From Candidatus Kaistia colombiensis (GTDB taxonomy: Bacteria > Pseudomonadota > Alphaproteobacteria > Rhizobiales > Kaistiaceae): a DNA stretch of 64,000 nucleotides. The notes beneath the pieces are model-generated. The model saw only the letters and a list, made by a program, of their open reading frames with translations, had not been told where the DNA came from and made no database searches. The stretch spans positions 201,001 to 265,000 of the forward strand of contig CP119318.1 in NCBI GenBank assembly GCA_029203105.1. The letters run 5' to 3'. The translations under genes and the position numbers were made by a program. Positions 44,930 through 54,221 of this stretch are shown here, piece by piece; within the stretch, counting starts at the first letter, position 1, and the number at the start of each line of letters is the position of its first letter.

Positions 44930-47878
44930 CTACTGGCAGGCTTCGCATTCCGGATCGTCGATCGAACAGGCCTGGCCCCAGGCTTCGCCGATCGGGATGG
45001 CGATCGCGACCGGTGCGGCCTTGATCGCGGCCGGGATCAAGATCGGCGCCGCCGCTGCCGGCGCCGTGGCGATCACCGCGGAGACCGCGTTGAGCTTGCC
45101 GTCAGTGCCCTTCAGCGTCGACTTCTCGACATGCGTCGCCGAGCGCGAGCGCAGGTAATAGGTCGTCTTCAGACCGCGCTGCCAGGCAAGCCGGTAGAGC
45201 GCATCGAGCTTCTTGCCAGAGGGATTGGCGATATAGAGGTTGAGCGACTGCGCCTGGTCGATCCACTTCTGCCGCCGCGCCGCGGCCTCGATCAGCCAGG
45301 ACGAGTCGATCTCGAAGGCGGTGGCATAGAGCGCCTTCAGATCGTCCGGGATCCGGTCGATCGGGCCGATGCTGCCGTCGAAGTACTTGAGATCGGAGAC
45401 CATTACCTCGTCCCAGAGGCCGCGCGCCTTGAGATCATGCACCAGCGCGGCGTTCACGACCGTGAAGTCGCCCGACATGTTCGATTTGACGAAAAGGTTC
45501 TGGTAGGCCGGCTCGATCGACTGCGCCACGCCGCAGATGTTGGAGATCGTCGCCGTCGGCGCGATCGCCATGGTGTTCGAATTGCGCATGCCGATGGTCT
45601 TGACCCGCTCGCGCAGGCCTTCCCAGTCGAGCACGGTCGAGCGGTCGAGATCGAGGCCGCCACGGGCTTCGGCGAGCAGTTCCACCGAGTCGATCGGCAG
45701 GATACCCTGCGACCACAGCGAACCGTCAAAACTCGGATAGCGGCCACGCTCGGCGGCGAGATCGGTCGAGGCCGAGATGGCGTGGAACGAGATCGCCTCC
45801 ATGCTTTCATCGGCAAAGCGGACGGCCGCATCCGAGGCATAGGGAATGCGCAGCGCCTGCAGCGCATCCTGGAAGCCCATCAGGCCGAGGCCGACTGGGC
45901 GGTGGCGCAGATTGGAGCGACGTGCCTCAGGGATCGTGTAGAAATTGATGTCGATGACATTGTCGAGCATCCGCATCGCGGTGCGGATGGTGCGCGCCAG
46001 CCGGTCGAGATCGAGCCCGTCGGCGACGACGTGATGGGCAAGGTTGATCGAGCCGAGATTGCAGACGGCGACCTCGTCATTCGACGTGTTGAGCGTGATC
46101 TCGGTGCAGAGATTGGACGAATGCACCACGCCGGCATGGCGCTGCGGCGAACGGATGTTGCAGGGATCCTTGAAGGTGACCCACGGATGTCCGGTCTCGA
46201 ACAGCATGGTCAGCATGCGACGCCAGAGATCGGTCGCCTTGACCTCCTTGTGGACGCGAAGCTCGCCGCGCTTGGCCTTCGCCTCATAGCCCTCATAGGC
46301 GATCCTGAAAGCGGGACCGTAGAGATCGTGCAGGTCGGGCGCCTCGTCCGGCGAGAACAGCGTCCAGGGGCCATCCTCGGCGACGCGCTGCATGAACAGG
46401 TCCGGCACCCAGTTGGCGGTGTTCATGTCATGCGTGCGGCGGCGGTCATCGCCGGTATTCTTGCGGAGATCGAGGAATTCCTCGATGTCGACATGCCAGG
46501 TCTCGAGATAGGCGCAGACGGCGCCCTTGCGTTTTCCGCCCTGGTTGACGGCGATCGCGGTGTCGTTCGCCACCTTCAGGAACGGCACCACGCCCTGGCT
46601 CTCGCCATTCGTGCCCTTGATATGCGCGCCGAGGCCGCGCACCCGCGACCAGTCATTGCCGAGGCCGCCGGAATATTTGGCCAGCAGCGCGTTGTCCTTG
46701 ACCGACTTGAAGATGCCGTCGAGATCGTCCGGCACCGTGGTCAGGAAGCAGGAGGAAAGCTGCGGCCTGAGCGTACCGGAATTGAACAGGGTCGGCGTCG
46801 AGGCCATGAAGTCGAAGGACGACAACAGATCGTAGAACTCGATGGCGCGCGATTCGCGGTCGATCTCGCGCAGCGCCAGGCCCATGGCGACGCGCATGAA
46901 GAAGGCCTGCGGCAGCTCGATGCGGGTGCCGCCGGTCTGCAGGAAATAGCGGTCGTAGAGGGTCTGCAGGCCGAGGAACTGGAAGTTCAGGTCGCGTTCC
47001 GGCTTCAACGCCGCCGCGAGGCGGGCGAGGTCGTAGCGGCCGAGCTCGCCATCGACCAGCTCGTGCTCGATGCCCGAGCGGATGAAGGCCGGGAAATAGT
47101 CGGCGTAGCGCTCGGCCATCTCGCTCTGGGTGGGCTGGACGGCGACGCCCTGGACGAAGGAGACCGCCTCGGCGCGCAGCATGTCGAGCAGCAGGCGGGC
47201 GCTGACAAAGGCATAGTTCGGCTCGCTCTCGACCAGCGTGCGAGCCGCCATGACGGGGGCAAGCGCCAGCTCGGCCAGCGAGATGCCGTCATAGAGGTTG
47301 CGGCGCGTCTCGCCGAGGATGGCGCTCGCGTCGACATCGGCGAGGCCGGCGCAAGCCTCGTCGACGACGAGCTGCAGGCGGCGCTCGTCGAGCGGGCGGA
47401 GGATGCCGTCGGCGCCACGCACCTGGAACAGCGGCGCGCCGCCGGCGGGAACGACGGCCTCGGCGGTGCGGCGGGCGCGGGCGCGCTCCTCGCGATAGAG
47501 CACATAGGCGCGGGCGACCTTGTGGTGCTCGCCGCGCATCAAGGCCAGCTCGACCTGGTCCTGCACGTCCTCGATATGCAGCGCGCGATCGGAGCCGACG
47601 CGGCGCGTCAGGGCGCCGACGATCTGGCCGGTCAGGTCGTCGACGATCTCGTGCACGCGGCGCGAGGCGGCGGCGCTGTTGCCCTCGACGGCGAGAAACG
47701 CCTTGGTCAGGGCGACGGCGATCTTCGCGGCATCGAAGCCGGAAACCGAGCCGTTGCGGCGGATGACATGGAAGGCCGGCGTGGCGGCGGCGGACGCCCT
47801 GGACGGGACGGGAGCCGGCGAAAGCGAAGGATGGGAGGCGACCGGCGCGCTGCGGTCGGAATCTATCGTCTGTGACAT
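44930..47878 (-). CDS. nrdA: Ribonucleoside-diphosphate reductase alpha subunit
   Basis: A 982-residue catalytic subunit reducing NDPs to dNDPs. The N-terminus holds two ATP-cone-like modules (FHVIRRNGSVSGFDAAKI at ~30-120 and FQVRGADGILRPLDERRL at ~130-220), giving dATP/ATP activity control. The catalytic barrel has SSCFLTTVPDDLDGIF, GGLGNDWSRVRGLG, KRKGAVCAYLETWH, NLCTEITLNTS and PTATISNICG. The C-terminal CEACQ supplies the redox Cys pair. It is longer than E. coli NrdA (761), as usual for class Ic-type partners with extra ATP-cones. The leader contains a cobalamin riboswitch, so B12 probably represses the operon. Confidence 0.95.
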   Translation of the reverse strand: MSQTIDSDRSAPVASHPSLSPAPVPSRASAAATPAFHVIRRNGSVSGFDAAKIAVALTKAFLAVEGNSAAASRRVHEIVDDLTGQIVGALTRRVGSDRALHIEDVQDQVELALMRGEHHKVARAYVLYREERARARRTAEAVVPAGGAPLFQVRGADGILRPLDERRLQLVVDEACAGLADVDASAILGETRRNLYDGISLAELALAPVMAARTLVESEPNYAFVSARLLLDMLRAEAVSFVQGVAVQPTQSEMAERYADYFPAFIRSGIEHELVDGELGRYDLARLAAALKPERDLNFQFLGLQTLYDRYFLQTGGTRIELPQAFFMRVAMGLALREIDRESRAIEFYDLLSSFDFMASTPTLFNSGTLRPQLSSCFLTTVPDDLDGIFKSVKDNALLAKYSGGLGNDWSRVRGLGAHIKGTNGESQGVVPFLKVANDTAIAVNQGGKRKGAVCAYLETWHVDIEEFLDLRKNTGDDRRRTHDMNTANWVPDLFMQRVAEDGPWTLFSPDEAPDLHDLYGPAFRIAYEGYEAKAKRGELRVHKEVKATDLWRRMLTMLFETGHPWVTFKDPCNIRSPQRHAGVVHSSNLCTEITLNTSNDEVAVCNLGSINLAHHVVADGLDLDRLARTIRTAMRMLDNVIDINFYTIPEARRSNLRHRPVGLGLMGFQDALQALRIPYASDAAVRFADESMEAISFHAISASTDLAAERGRYPSFDGSLWSQGILPIDSVELLAEARGGLDLDRSTVLDWEGLRERVKTIGMRNSNTMAIAPTATISNICGVAQSIEPAYQNLFVKSNMSGDFTVVNAALVHDLKARGLWDEVMVSDLKYFDGSIGPIDRIPDDLKALYATAFEIDSSWLIEAAARRQKWIDQAQSLNLYIANPSGKKLDALYRLAWQRGLKTTYYLRSRSATHVEKSTLKGTDGKLNAVSAVIATAPAAAAPILIPAAIKAAPVAIAIPIGEAWGQACSIDDPECEACQ

Positions 47879-48000
47879 CGGCTTCAGCCCAAATGTTGGG
47901 AGCAAAGGCCGAGCGGAAGCGAACAGGACAACGAACGGCCCCGAAAAGGGCCGCACGAATCCAGCGCTCCACCGGGACACCCCGCCCGAGGACGTTTTCA

Positions 48001-48200
48001 TTCTGTCGGGGCAGGTCTCCTGGCTCACGGGTCGTCGCTCTGTCCACCTTCCCGGGACCTTGCGGTCCCAGTGGTCTCTCCGGACAGAAACTCGCCGTTC
48101 ACAGTTGCGGGGGCAGCTCCGGCTTCGCCCTTTCGGGCTTCCGGCATTCCCTCAAACTCTCGAGTCTTGCGACTCGAGAGAGCCTCGACACGCAGATGTA
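48001..48200 (-). promoter_or_regulatory. Cobalamin (B12) riboswitch upstream of nrdAB
   Basis: Read on the minus strand, the region holds the conserved B12 box GCTGCCCCCGCAACTGT (48117-48101), preceded by GGGAATGCCGGAAGCCC and followed by GAACGGCGAG. After a P-stem with GGGACCGCAAGGTCCC comes the conserved 3' end GAGCCAGGAGACCTGCC near 48012-48030. A 9-bp hairpin with arms ACTCTCGAGTC-type lies at its 5' end. The aptamer ends ~120 nt before the nrdA start. In the family, adenosylcobalamin binding lowers expression. Control of a B12-independent reductase by B12 is known when a B12-dependent class II enzyme also exists. Confidence 0.92.
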
Positions 48201-48244
48201 GTGCGCCTCCGCGCGTTCACCGTCAACATCTAGTTATTCTTGAC

Positions 48245-49147
48245 TCACAGCGAATCGGCCGGACAGGAAGCACCCGGGGAAGCGCTGGCATACATTCCCG
48301 TGGTCCGGAACTCGGTCGGGCTGGTGCCGAAGAAGCGGCGGAACACCTTGGCGAAGTAATTCGAATCGTCGAAGCCCGACAGCACGGCGACTTCCTTCAC
48401 CGACAGCACCTGCTGGCCGGCGAGCAGCCGGGCGGCGCGGCGCATCCGCTCCTGCAGCACGAACTCGGCCGGCGGCATGCCCTCGCTAGTCGCGAACATG
48501 CGCGAGAAATGCGCCCGGCTGAAGCCGGAGAACTCCGCCAGTTCCGGCACCGAAAGCGGCTTGTCGAGATTGGCGAGAATGTGCTCGATGACGCGCTGGA
48601 TGACGCCATTGTCGGCAAGCGACGCGCCATGCGAGCCGAACACGTCGTCATAGAGCGCGGTCGCCGCCTCATAGGCGACGGCGGAGGCGGCCCCCGGCGT
48701 CTCGCCGCCGCCATCGATCAGCCGCAGGCTGCAATCGGCCAGGTGATCGATGGTATCGGGCCGAAGCCGCAGGATCGGCCCGGTTGCCTCGAGGATCTGT
48801 CGATGGATGCGCAGCGCCTCCTGACCGTTCATCGAGATCCAGAAGAACTCCCACGGCGTGCCGGGCTCGACGAAATAGCGGTGATTGTGCGGCACGATGA
48901 CCAGCATGGTCTCGCCCGCCCCGACGCGATAATTGCGCCGGTCATAGCGCAGATGGCCGCAGCCGGAGACCGTGTGCTGGAGTACGGTGAACGGCGTCTG
49001 GCCGCGCCTGCGGCCATCCCAGCTATAGCTCGGATCGGCGCGCATCTCGTAGCCGGTGCTGGTCGGCATGGTGTGCAGCCTGTGGCGACCGCGCGGCAGC
49101 GAAACCGTCTTCATGATCGGGGCGCGAAGCGCCAGTCTGTCGAGCAT
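48245..49147 (-). CDS. agpT: AraC-family regulator, AgpT-like
   Basis: A 300-residue regulator. The N-terminal cupin-like sensor has HLRYDRRNYRVGAGETMLVIVPHNHRY and EFFWISMNG. The C-terminal double helix-turn-helix (residues ~195-295) has LSVPELAEFSGFSRAHFSRMF and VKEVAVLSGFDDSNYFAKVFRRFFGTSPTEFR. It is divergent from melA-agpABCD, the same arrangement as the AraC-type activator AgpT of rhizobial alpha-galactoside loci, so it probably activates that operon with an alpha-galactoside. The start at 49147 is chosen because GGTGA precedes it. The upstream 242-bp shared region holds both promoters. Confidence 0.85.
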   Translation of the reverse strand: MLDRLALRAPIMKTVSLPRGRHRLHTMPTSTGYEMRADPSYSWDGRRRGQTPFTVLQHTVSGCGHLRYDRRNYRVGAGETMLVIVPHNHRYFVEPGTPWEFFWISMNGQEALRIHRQILEATGPILRLRPDTIDHLADCSLRLIDGGGETPGAASAVAYEAATALYDDVFGSHGASLADNGVIQRVIEHILANLDKPLSVPELAEFSGFSRAHFSRMFATSEGMPPAEFVLQERMRRAARLLAGQQVLSVKEVAVLSGFDDSNYFAKVFRRFFGTSPTEFRTTGMYASASPGASCPADSL

Positions 49148-49389
49148 AAAATCACCCGCGAAAGCACAAATTCTCTCTGGTTCGCACCCGAACCTTGCGC
49201 ATACTAGCCTCGCGCAGAGTGGTCGGGCGACGAAAAAGAGCAACCGGATGAGCGAATACCACCCAAGGCTGCCATCGCCCCGCCGAATCCGCGGCATTCC
49301 CGCCCATATGCGGGATGCCCGATCATTCCACGCTGCCTGGAATTGCGCCGCTGGCGCGACGACCGCCTCCGAGGAACCCCAGAAACGCC

Positions 49390-50865
49390 ATGTCTAGTTT
49401 CAAGATCGCCATCATCGGCGCCGGCAGCGTCGGCTTCACCAAGAAGCTGGTCTCCGACATCCTCTGCGTGCCGGAACTACGCGAGGTCGAGTTCGCGCTG
49501 ACCGACATCAGCGAGCACAACCTCACCATGGTCCGGCAGATCCTCGACCGCATGGTCGCGGAGAACAAGCTGCCGACCAAGATCACGGCGACGACCAACC
49601 GGCGCGAAGCGCTGACCGGCGCCCGCTACGTCATCAGCTGCGTCCGCGTCGGCGGCCTCGAGGCCTATGCCGACGACATCCGCATTCCGCTGAAATACGG
49701 CGTCGACCAGTGCGTCGGCGACACGATCTGCGCCGGCGGCATCTTGTACGGCCAGCGCAACATCCCGGTCATCCTCGACTTCTGCAAGGACATCCGCGAG
49801 GTCGCCGAGCCGGGCGCGCGCTTCCTGAACTATGCCAACCCGATGGCGATGAACACCTGGGCGGCGATCGAATACGGCAAGGTCGACACCATCGGTCTCT
49901 GCCACGGCGTGCAGCATGGCGGCGAGCAGATCGCCGAGGTCCTCGGCGCCACCGACGAGAGCGAGCTGGAATTCATCTGCTCGGGCATCAACCACCAGAC
50001 CTGGTATGTCGACATCCGCTTCCGCGGCCGCAAGATCGGCAAGGACGAGCTGGTCGCCGCCTTCGAGGCGCACCCCGTCTACTCGCAGCAGGAAAAGGTC
50101 CGCATCGACGTCCTGAAGCGCTTCGGCTTCTACTCGACCGAGAGCAACGGCCATCTGTCGGAGTACCTGCCCTGGTACCGGAAGCGGCCGGAAGAGATCC
50201 ATCGCTGGATCGACATGTCCAACTGGATCCATGGCGAGACCGGCGGCTACCTCCGTCATTCGACCGAGACGCGCAACTGGTTCGAGACCGACTTCCCGAA
50301 GTTCCTGGAAGACGCCGGCAAGGCGCTCGACCCGAAGAAGCGCTCGAACGAGCACGCGAGCCACATCCTCGAGGCGCTGGAGACGGGGCGCGTCTATCGC
50401 GGCCATTTCAACGTCAAAAACCGCGGCATCATCGCCAATCTGCCGGACGACGCGATCATCGAGTCGACCGGCTTCGTCGACCGCTTCGGCCTCAACATGA
50501 CGGCCGGCATCCGCCTGCCGGAAGCCTGTGCCGCCACCTGCCTGTCGTCGATCAACGTCCAGCGCATGGCAGTGCATGCTGCCGTCACCGGCGATGTCGA
50601 GCTGCTGAAGCTCGCCGTGCTGCATGACCCGCTCGTCGGCGCCATCTGCTCGCCCGACGAGGTCTGGCAGATGGTCGACGAGCTGCTCGTCGCCCAGGCG
50701 CGCTGGCTGCCGCAATACGCCCACGCCATCGACGACGCCAAGGCGCGCCTCGCCAACAAGACCGTCGCCACGCGCGACTGGCAGGGCGCGGCGCGGCGGG
50801 AAATCCGTGGCATCGAGACCGTCCGCGCCGAGCGGGCCAAGGAAAGGGCCGAGGCGGCCGAATAG
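49390..50865 (+). CDS. melA: GH4 alpha-galactosidase
   Basis: A 491-residue GH4 enzyme that cleaves glycosides by an NAD- and Mn-dependent oxidation-elimination mechanism in the cytoplasm. The NAD site is IGAGSVGFT near residues 8-16. Metal ligands are a Cys in GLCHGVQHG (~170) and a His in GINHQTWY (~201). NYANPMAMNTWA is a family motif. It is first in the melA-agpABCD operon, matching rhizobial MelA. The ribosome-binding site is weak (GAGGAAC is distant), so a modest translation rate is possible. A second GH4 gene ends the operon. Confidence 0.9.
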   Translation: MSSFKIAIIGAGSVGFTKKLVSDILCVPELREVEFALTDISEHNLTMVRQILDRMVAENKLPTKITATTNRREALTGARYVISCVRVGGLEAYADDIRIPLKYGVDQCVGDTICAGGILYGQRNIPVILDFCKDIREVAEPGARFLNYANPMAMNTWAAIEYGKVDTIGLCHGVQHGGEQIAEVLGATDESELEFICSGINHQTWYVDIRFRGRKIGKDELVAAFEAHPVYSQQEKVRIDVLKRFGFYSTESNGHLSEYLPWYRKRPEEIHRWIDMSNWIHGETGGYLRHSTETRNWFETDFPKFLEDAGKALDPKKRSNEHASHILEALETGRVYRGHFNVKNRGIIANLPDDAIIESTGFVDRFGLNMTAGIRLPEACAATCLSSINVQRMAVHAAVTGDVELLKLAVLHDPLVGAICSPDEVWQMVDELLVAQARWLPQYAHAIDDAKARLANKTVATRDWQGAARREIRGIETVRAERAKERAEAAE

Positions 50866-51031
50866 GCCGCTCTCGCCCGACAGCTGGATCCGACGCGGCG
50901 GGAGGAGCCATCGCGCCGGATCGGTAGCCGTTGACGCGCCCTTGGGACGGCGCTTCAGCGGCTATCGCTGTGGAATGCAGAAGGACCAGGCGGCGGCGCG
51001 TCGCGTCGATGCCGTTCAAAGGGGAGGAACT

Positions 51032-53122
51032 ATGAACAGATACGCATTGGCTCTTGGTGGGGCCGGCCTGCTCCTGAGCGTTTCGGCCTTGGCCGCACAG
51101 GCCCAGACGAAGCCGCCGATCACGCCGCCCGATCCGCCGAAATTCGACGCCCAGGGCAAGATCGACTATGTCGGCGTCAACGACATCCTCGAATTTAAGG
51201 CGCTGCCCGAGTACCACGAGCCCGATTGGGTCACGAAGAACTTCGTCGCCACCGGCAAGCTGCCCGCGGTCAAGGACCGGCTCCCGAAGGAGCCGATGGT
51301 CTACAAGAAGGGCAACACGGTCGACGGCATCGGCGTCTATGGCGACACCATGCGCCACGTCATCGGCGGCCGGCCGGAAGGCTGGAACTACACGGCCGGC
51401 CAGTCGCAGGGCTGGGGCGGCATCGATATCGGCCTCTCCGAATGCCTGACCCGCACGGGCCCGCTGTTCGAGATCAAGGCGGACGAGCTGCAGCCGCTGC
51501 CGAACCTGGCCAAGAGCTGGGAATGGTCGGAAGACGGCCACACCCTGACGATGCATCTGATCGAAGGCGCCAAGTGGTCGGACGGTCAGCCGTTCACCAC
51601 CGCCGACGCGATGTTCTACTGGAATGACAACGTCAACGACCCGAACGTCACGCCGCTGAACGGCGCCACGCCGGCCTCGTTCGGCGAGGGCACGACGCTG
51701 AAGGCCGATGGCGACTACACGCTGATCTGGACCTTCAAGGACGCCTTCCCGAAGCAGTATCTCTACCAGATGGCCTATGGCACCTTCTGCCCCGGCCCGG
51801 CGCATATCCTGAAGCCGCAGCATCCCAAATATTCGAAGAACACCTACGAGCAGTACAAGAACGCCTTCCCGCCGGAATATCTGAACATCCCGGTGATGGG
51901 CGCCTGGGCACCGGTCGAGTACCGTGCGGACGACATCATCGTCATGCGCCGCAACCCGTATTACTGGAAGGTCGACGAGGCGGGCAACCAGCTCCCCTAT
52001 TTGAACGAGCTGCACTACAAGCTCTCGACCTGGGCCGATCGCGACGTTCAGGCCGTGGCCGGATCGGGCGATTTCGCCAATCTCGAGCAGCCGGAAGGCT
52101 TCGTCGAGGCCCTGAAGCGCTCCGCCAGCGCCGATGCCCCGGCCCGACTGGAATTCGGCCCGCGCATCATCGGCTATTCGCTCTACCCGAACCTCTCGGC
52201 CAATGGCTGGGGCGAGCCGGACGAGCGCGGCCAGGCCGTGCGCGACCTGAACCGCAACGAGCATTTCCGCAAGGCAATCACCTCGGCGGTCGACCGCAAG
52301 CGGCTCGGTGAATCGCTGGTCAAGGGACCGTTCACGACGATCTATCCGGGCGGCATCTATTCCGGAACGACCTATTACGACAAGGATTCGACCGCCTACT
52401 ATCCCTTCGACCTCGAAGGCGCCAAGGCTGAGCTGGCGCTGGCCGGGCTGAAGGACACGGATGGCGACGGCATCGTCAACTTCCCGGCCGGAACGGCGGG
52501 CGGCAAGAATGTCGAGGTCACCCTCCTCGTCAATGCCGACTACCAGACCGACAAGAGCCTTGCCGACGGCATCGTCGCCATGATGGAACCGCTCGGCATC
52601 CGCGTCCTGCTCAACCAGGTCGAGGGCAAGCAGCGCGACGCGCTGGCGCAGGGCGGCCAGTTCGACTGGATGGTCTACCGCAATCAGGAGGAACTGACCT
52701 CGGTCGTGCAGAAGACGGTCAACCTCGCGCCGGTCGGCCCGAAGACCAGCTGGTTCCACCGCGCCGGCAAGGACGGCCAGCTCGACCTGCTGCCGTTCGA
52801 GCAGGAGATCGTCGACGTCGTGAACAAGTTCATCACGACGCCCGACGCCAACGAGAAGCTGGCGCTGATGAAGCAGTTCCAGAAGCTCTACACCGACAAT
52901 GTCTATGGCATCGGCCTGACCCAGTATCCAGGTGCGCTGATCATCAACAAGCGCTTCGCCAATATCCCGAAGGGCGTTCCGATCAACCTGTTCAACTGGG
53001 CCGAGGACAGCATCATCCGCGAGCGTGTGTTCGTGCCGGCCGACAAGCAGGGCAAGTACGAGCTGTTCCCGGAAACGCTGCCCGGCGCTCCCGGCGACAA
53101 GGGCGGGCCGGTGAAGGGCTGA
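51032..53122 (+). CDS. agpA: Alpha-galactoside ABC transporter binding protein AgpA-like (SBP family 5)
   Basis: A 696-residue periplasmic binding protein of the peptide/nickel/oligosaccharide SBP-5 family. Signal peptide residues 1-24 (ALALGGAGLLLSVSALAAQAQ). Family motifs are LAKSWEWSEDGHTLTMHLIEGAKWSDGQPFTT-like segments, RNPYYWKVDEAGNQLPYL, FRKAITSAVDRKRLGE and the C-terminal NKLxxI-type NLFNWAED. It is longer than oligopeptide-binding proteins (~540), as are galactoside-binding AgpA relatives. GGGGAGGA lies before the ATG. Its place between melA and two permeases makes raffinose/melibiose-type sugars the likely ligand. Confidence 0.85.
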   Translation: MNRYALALGGAGLLLSVSALAAQAQTKPPITPPDPPKFDAQGKIDYVGVNDILEFKALPEYHEPDWVTKNFVATGKLPAVKDRLPKEPMVYKKGNTVDGIGVYGDTMRHVIGGRPEGWNYTAGQSQGWGGIDIGLSECLTRTGPLFEIKADELQPLPNLAKSWEWSEDGHTLTMHLIEGAKWSDGQPFTTADAMFYWNDNVNDPNVTPLNGATPASFGEGTTLKADGDYTLIWTFKDAFPKQYLYQMAYGTFCPGPAHILKPQHPKYSKNTYEQYKNAFPPEYLNIPVMGAWAPVEYRADDIIVMRRNPYYWKVDEAGNQLPYLNELHYKLSTWADRDVQAVAGSGDFANLEQPEGFVEALKRSASADAPARLEFGPRIIGYSLYPNLSANGWGEPDERGQAVRDLNRNEHFRKAITSAVDRKRLGESLVKGPFTTIYPGGIYSGTTYYDKDSTAYYPFDLEGAKAELALAGLKDTDGDGIVNFPAGTAGGKNVEVTLLVNADYQTDKSLADGIVAMMEPLGIRVLLNQVEGKQRDALAQGGQFDWMVYRNQEELTSVVQKTVNLAPVGPKTSWFHRAGKDGQLDLLPFEQEIVDVVNKFITTPDANEKLALMKQFQKLYTDNVYGIGLTQYPGALIINKRFANIPKGVPINLFNWAEDSIIRERVFVPADKQGKYELFPETLPGAPGDKGGPVKG

Positions 53123-53147
53123 CGCCCGAGCCGTTCCATCGATCCGG

Positions 53148-53175
53148 ACAAGGGGGCGGCATGCCGTCCCCTTGT
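53148..53175 (+). terminator. Stem-loop between agpA and agpB
   Basis: ACAAGGGGGCGGC and GCCGTCCCCTTGT pair over 13 positions (one G-U wobble) around a very short loop, followed by TCCCCTTCC. It starts 26 bp after the agpA stop. Likely partial terminator or mRNA stabiliser. Confidence 0.75.
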
Positions 53176-53210
53176 TCCCCTTCCGGCCCAAACAGGGAGC
53201 TGTTGCCCCG

Positions 53211-54221
53211 ATGTTGCGCTTCCTGACAATGCGAATCCTTGCGGCGATCCCGGTGCTGTTTGTTCTCAGCGTCGTGACCTTCGCCATCATCCAGGCGCCA
53301 CCCGGCGACTATGCCGATTTCATCCGCGCGCAGCTGATGAACCAGGGCGGCGCCTCCGCCGTCGTCGCCGAGGCGCAGGCCGAGGCCTACCGTCAGGCGC
53401 ACGGCCTGAACGACCCCGTCATCGTCCAGTATCTGCACTGGATCTGGGGCATCGTCTCCCGGTTCGATTTCGGCCACAGCTACTTCTATAACAAGCCCGT
53501 CTCGACGGTGGTGGCCGAGCGGCTGCCGCGCACGCTGATGCTGGCATTGACCTGTCACATCCTGGCGTCGATCTTCGGCATCACCTTCGGCATCATCGCC
53601 GCCACCCGGCAATATAGCTGGATCGACTCGACGCTCTCCTTCGTCTCGTTCCTCGGCATGACCGTGCCGCGTTTCCTGATGGCGATCATCATCGTCTACA
53701 TCCTCGTCTTCAAACTGAACGTGCAGGAGATCGGCAGCTTCTTCTCGCCGCAATATGGCGGCGCGCCCTGGTCCTGGGCCAAATTCGTCGACCTGGTGAA
53801 GCATATCTGGCCGGTCGTCGCGATCGCGACCTTCGGCGGCCTCGCCTACAACATGCGCGTCATGCGCGGCAATCTGCTCGATACGCTCAACGCCCAGTAT
53901 GTCGAGACGGCGCGCGCGAAAGGCCTGCCGGAATCGCGGGTGGTCCTGCGCCATGCCGTGCCGAACGCCCTGCATCCGCTCGTCATGTATCAGGGCGTCG
54001 TGCTGCCCTACATGCTGACCGGCGAGATCGAGGTGGCGATCGTCTTCGCGCTCGCCACCGTCGGCCCGGCCATTGTCGGCTCGATGGCGGTCGGCGACGT
54101 CTATGTCACCGCGACCTTCATGCTGGTGCTCGCGACAACCCTGATCATCGGCAACATCATCGCCGACATGCTGCTGGCGCTGCTCGATCCGCGCGTCCGG
54201 CTGGGCGGAGGCAAGGAATGA
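53211..54221 (+). CDS. agpB: ABC transporter permease AgpB-like (DppB family)
   Basis: A 336-residue inner-membrane permease of the DppB/OppB type. The N-terminal ILAAIPVLFVLSVVTFAII helix and the PPGDYADF family motif are followed by a periplasmic loop, five further helices and the coupling EAA-like motif ETARAKGLPESRVVLRHAVPNAL. GGGAG is 11 nt upstream of the ATG. Its TGA overlaps the agpC ATG, so the permease pair is coupled. Confidence 0.88.
   Translation: MLRFLTMRILAAIPVLFVLSVVTFAIIQAPPGDYADFIRAQLMNQGGASAVVAEAQAEAYRQAHGLNDPVIVQYLHWIWGIVSRFDFGHSYFYNKPVSTVVAERLPRTLMLALTCHILASIFGITFGIIAATRQYSWIDSTLSFVSFLGMTVPRFLMAIIIVYILVFKLNVQEIGSFFSPQYGGAPWSWAKFVDLVKHIWPVVAIATFGGLAYNMRVMRGNLLDTLNAQYVETARAKGLPESRVVLRHAVPNALHPLVMYQGVVLPYMLTGEIEVAIVFALATVGPAIVGSMAVGDVYVTATFMLVLATTLIIGNIIADMLLALLDPRVRLGGGKE

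Noticed and set aside
45131..47875. Very long open frame (914 codons) on the plus strand opposite nrdA
   Set aside because: It mirrors the nrdA frame in GC-rich DNA. The translation is Arg/Ala/Asp-rich, without family motifs, and nrdA is fully conserved.
48195..48226. A sigma70 promoter for nrdAB (TTGACG with CTACAT)
   Set aside because: Spacing to any -10-like hexamer is 19-20 bp, or the hexamer is poor at 17 bp. Too weak to list as a feature.
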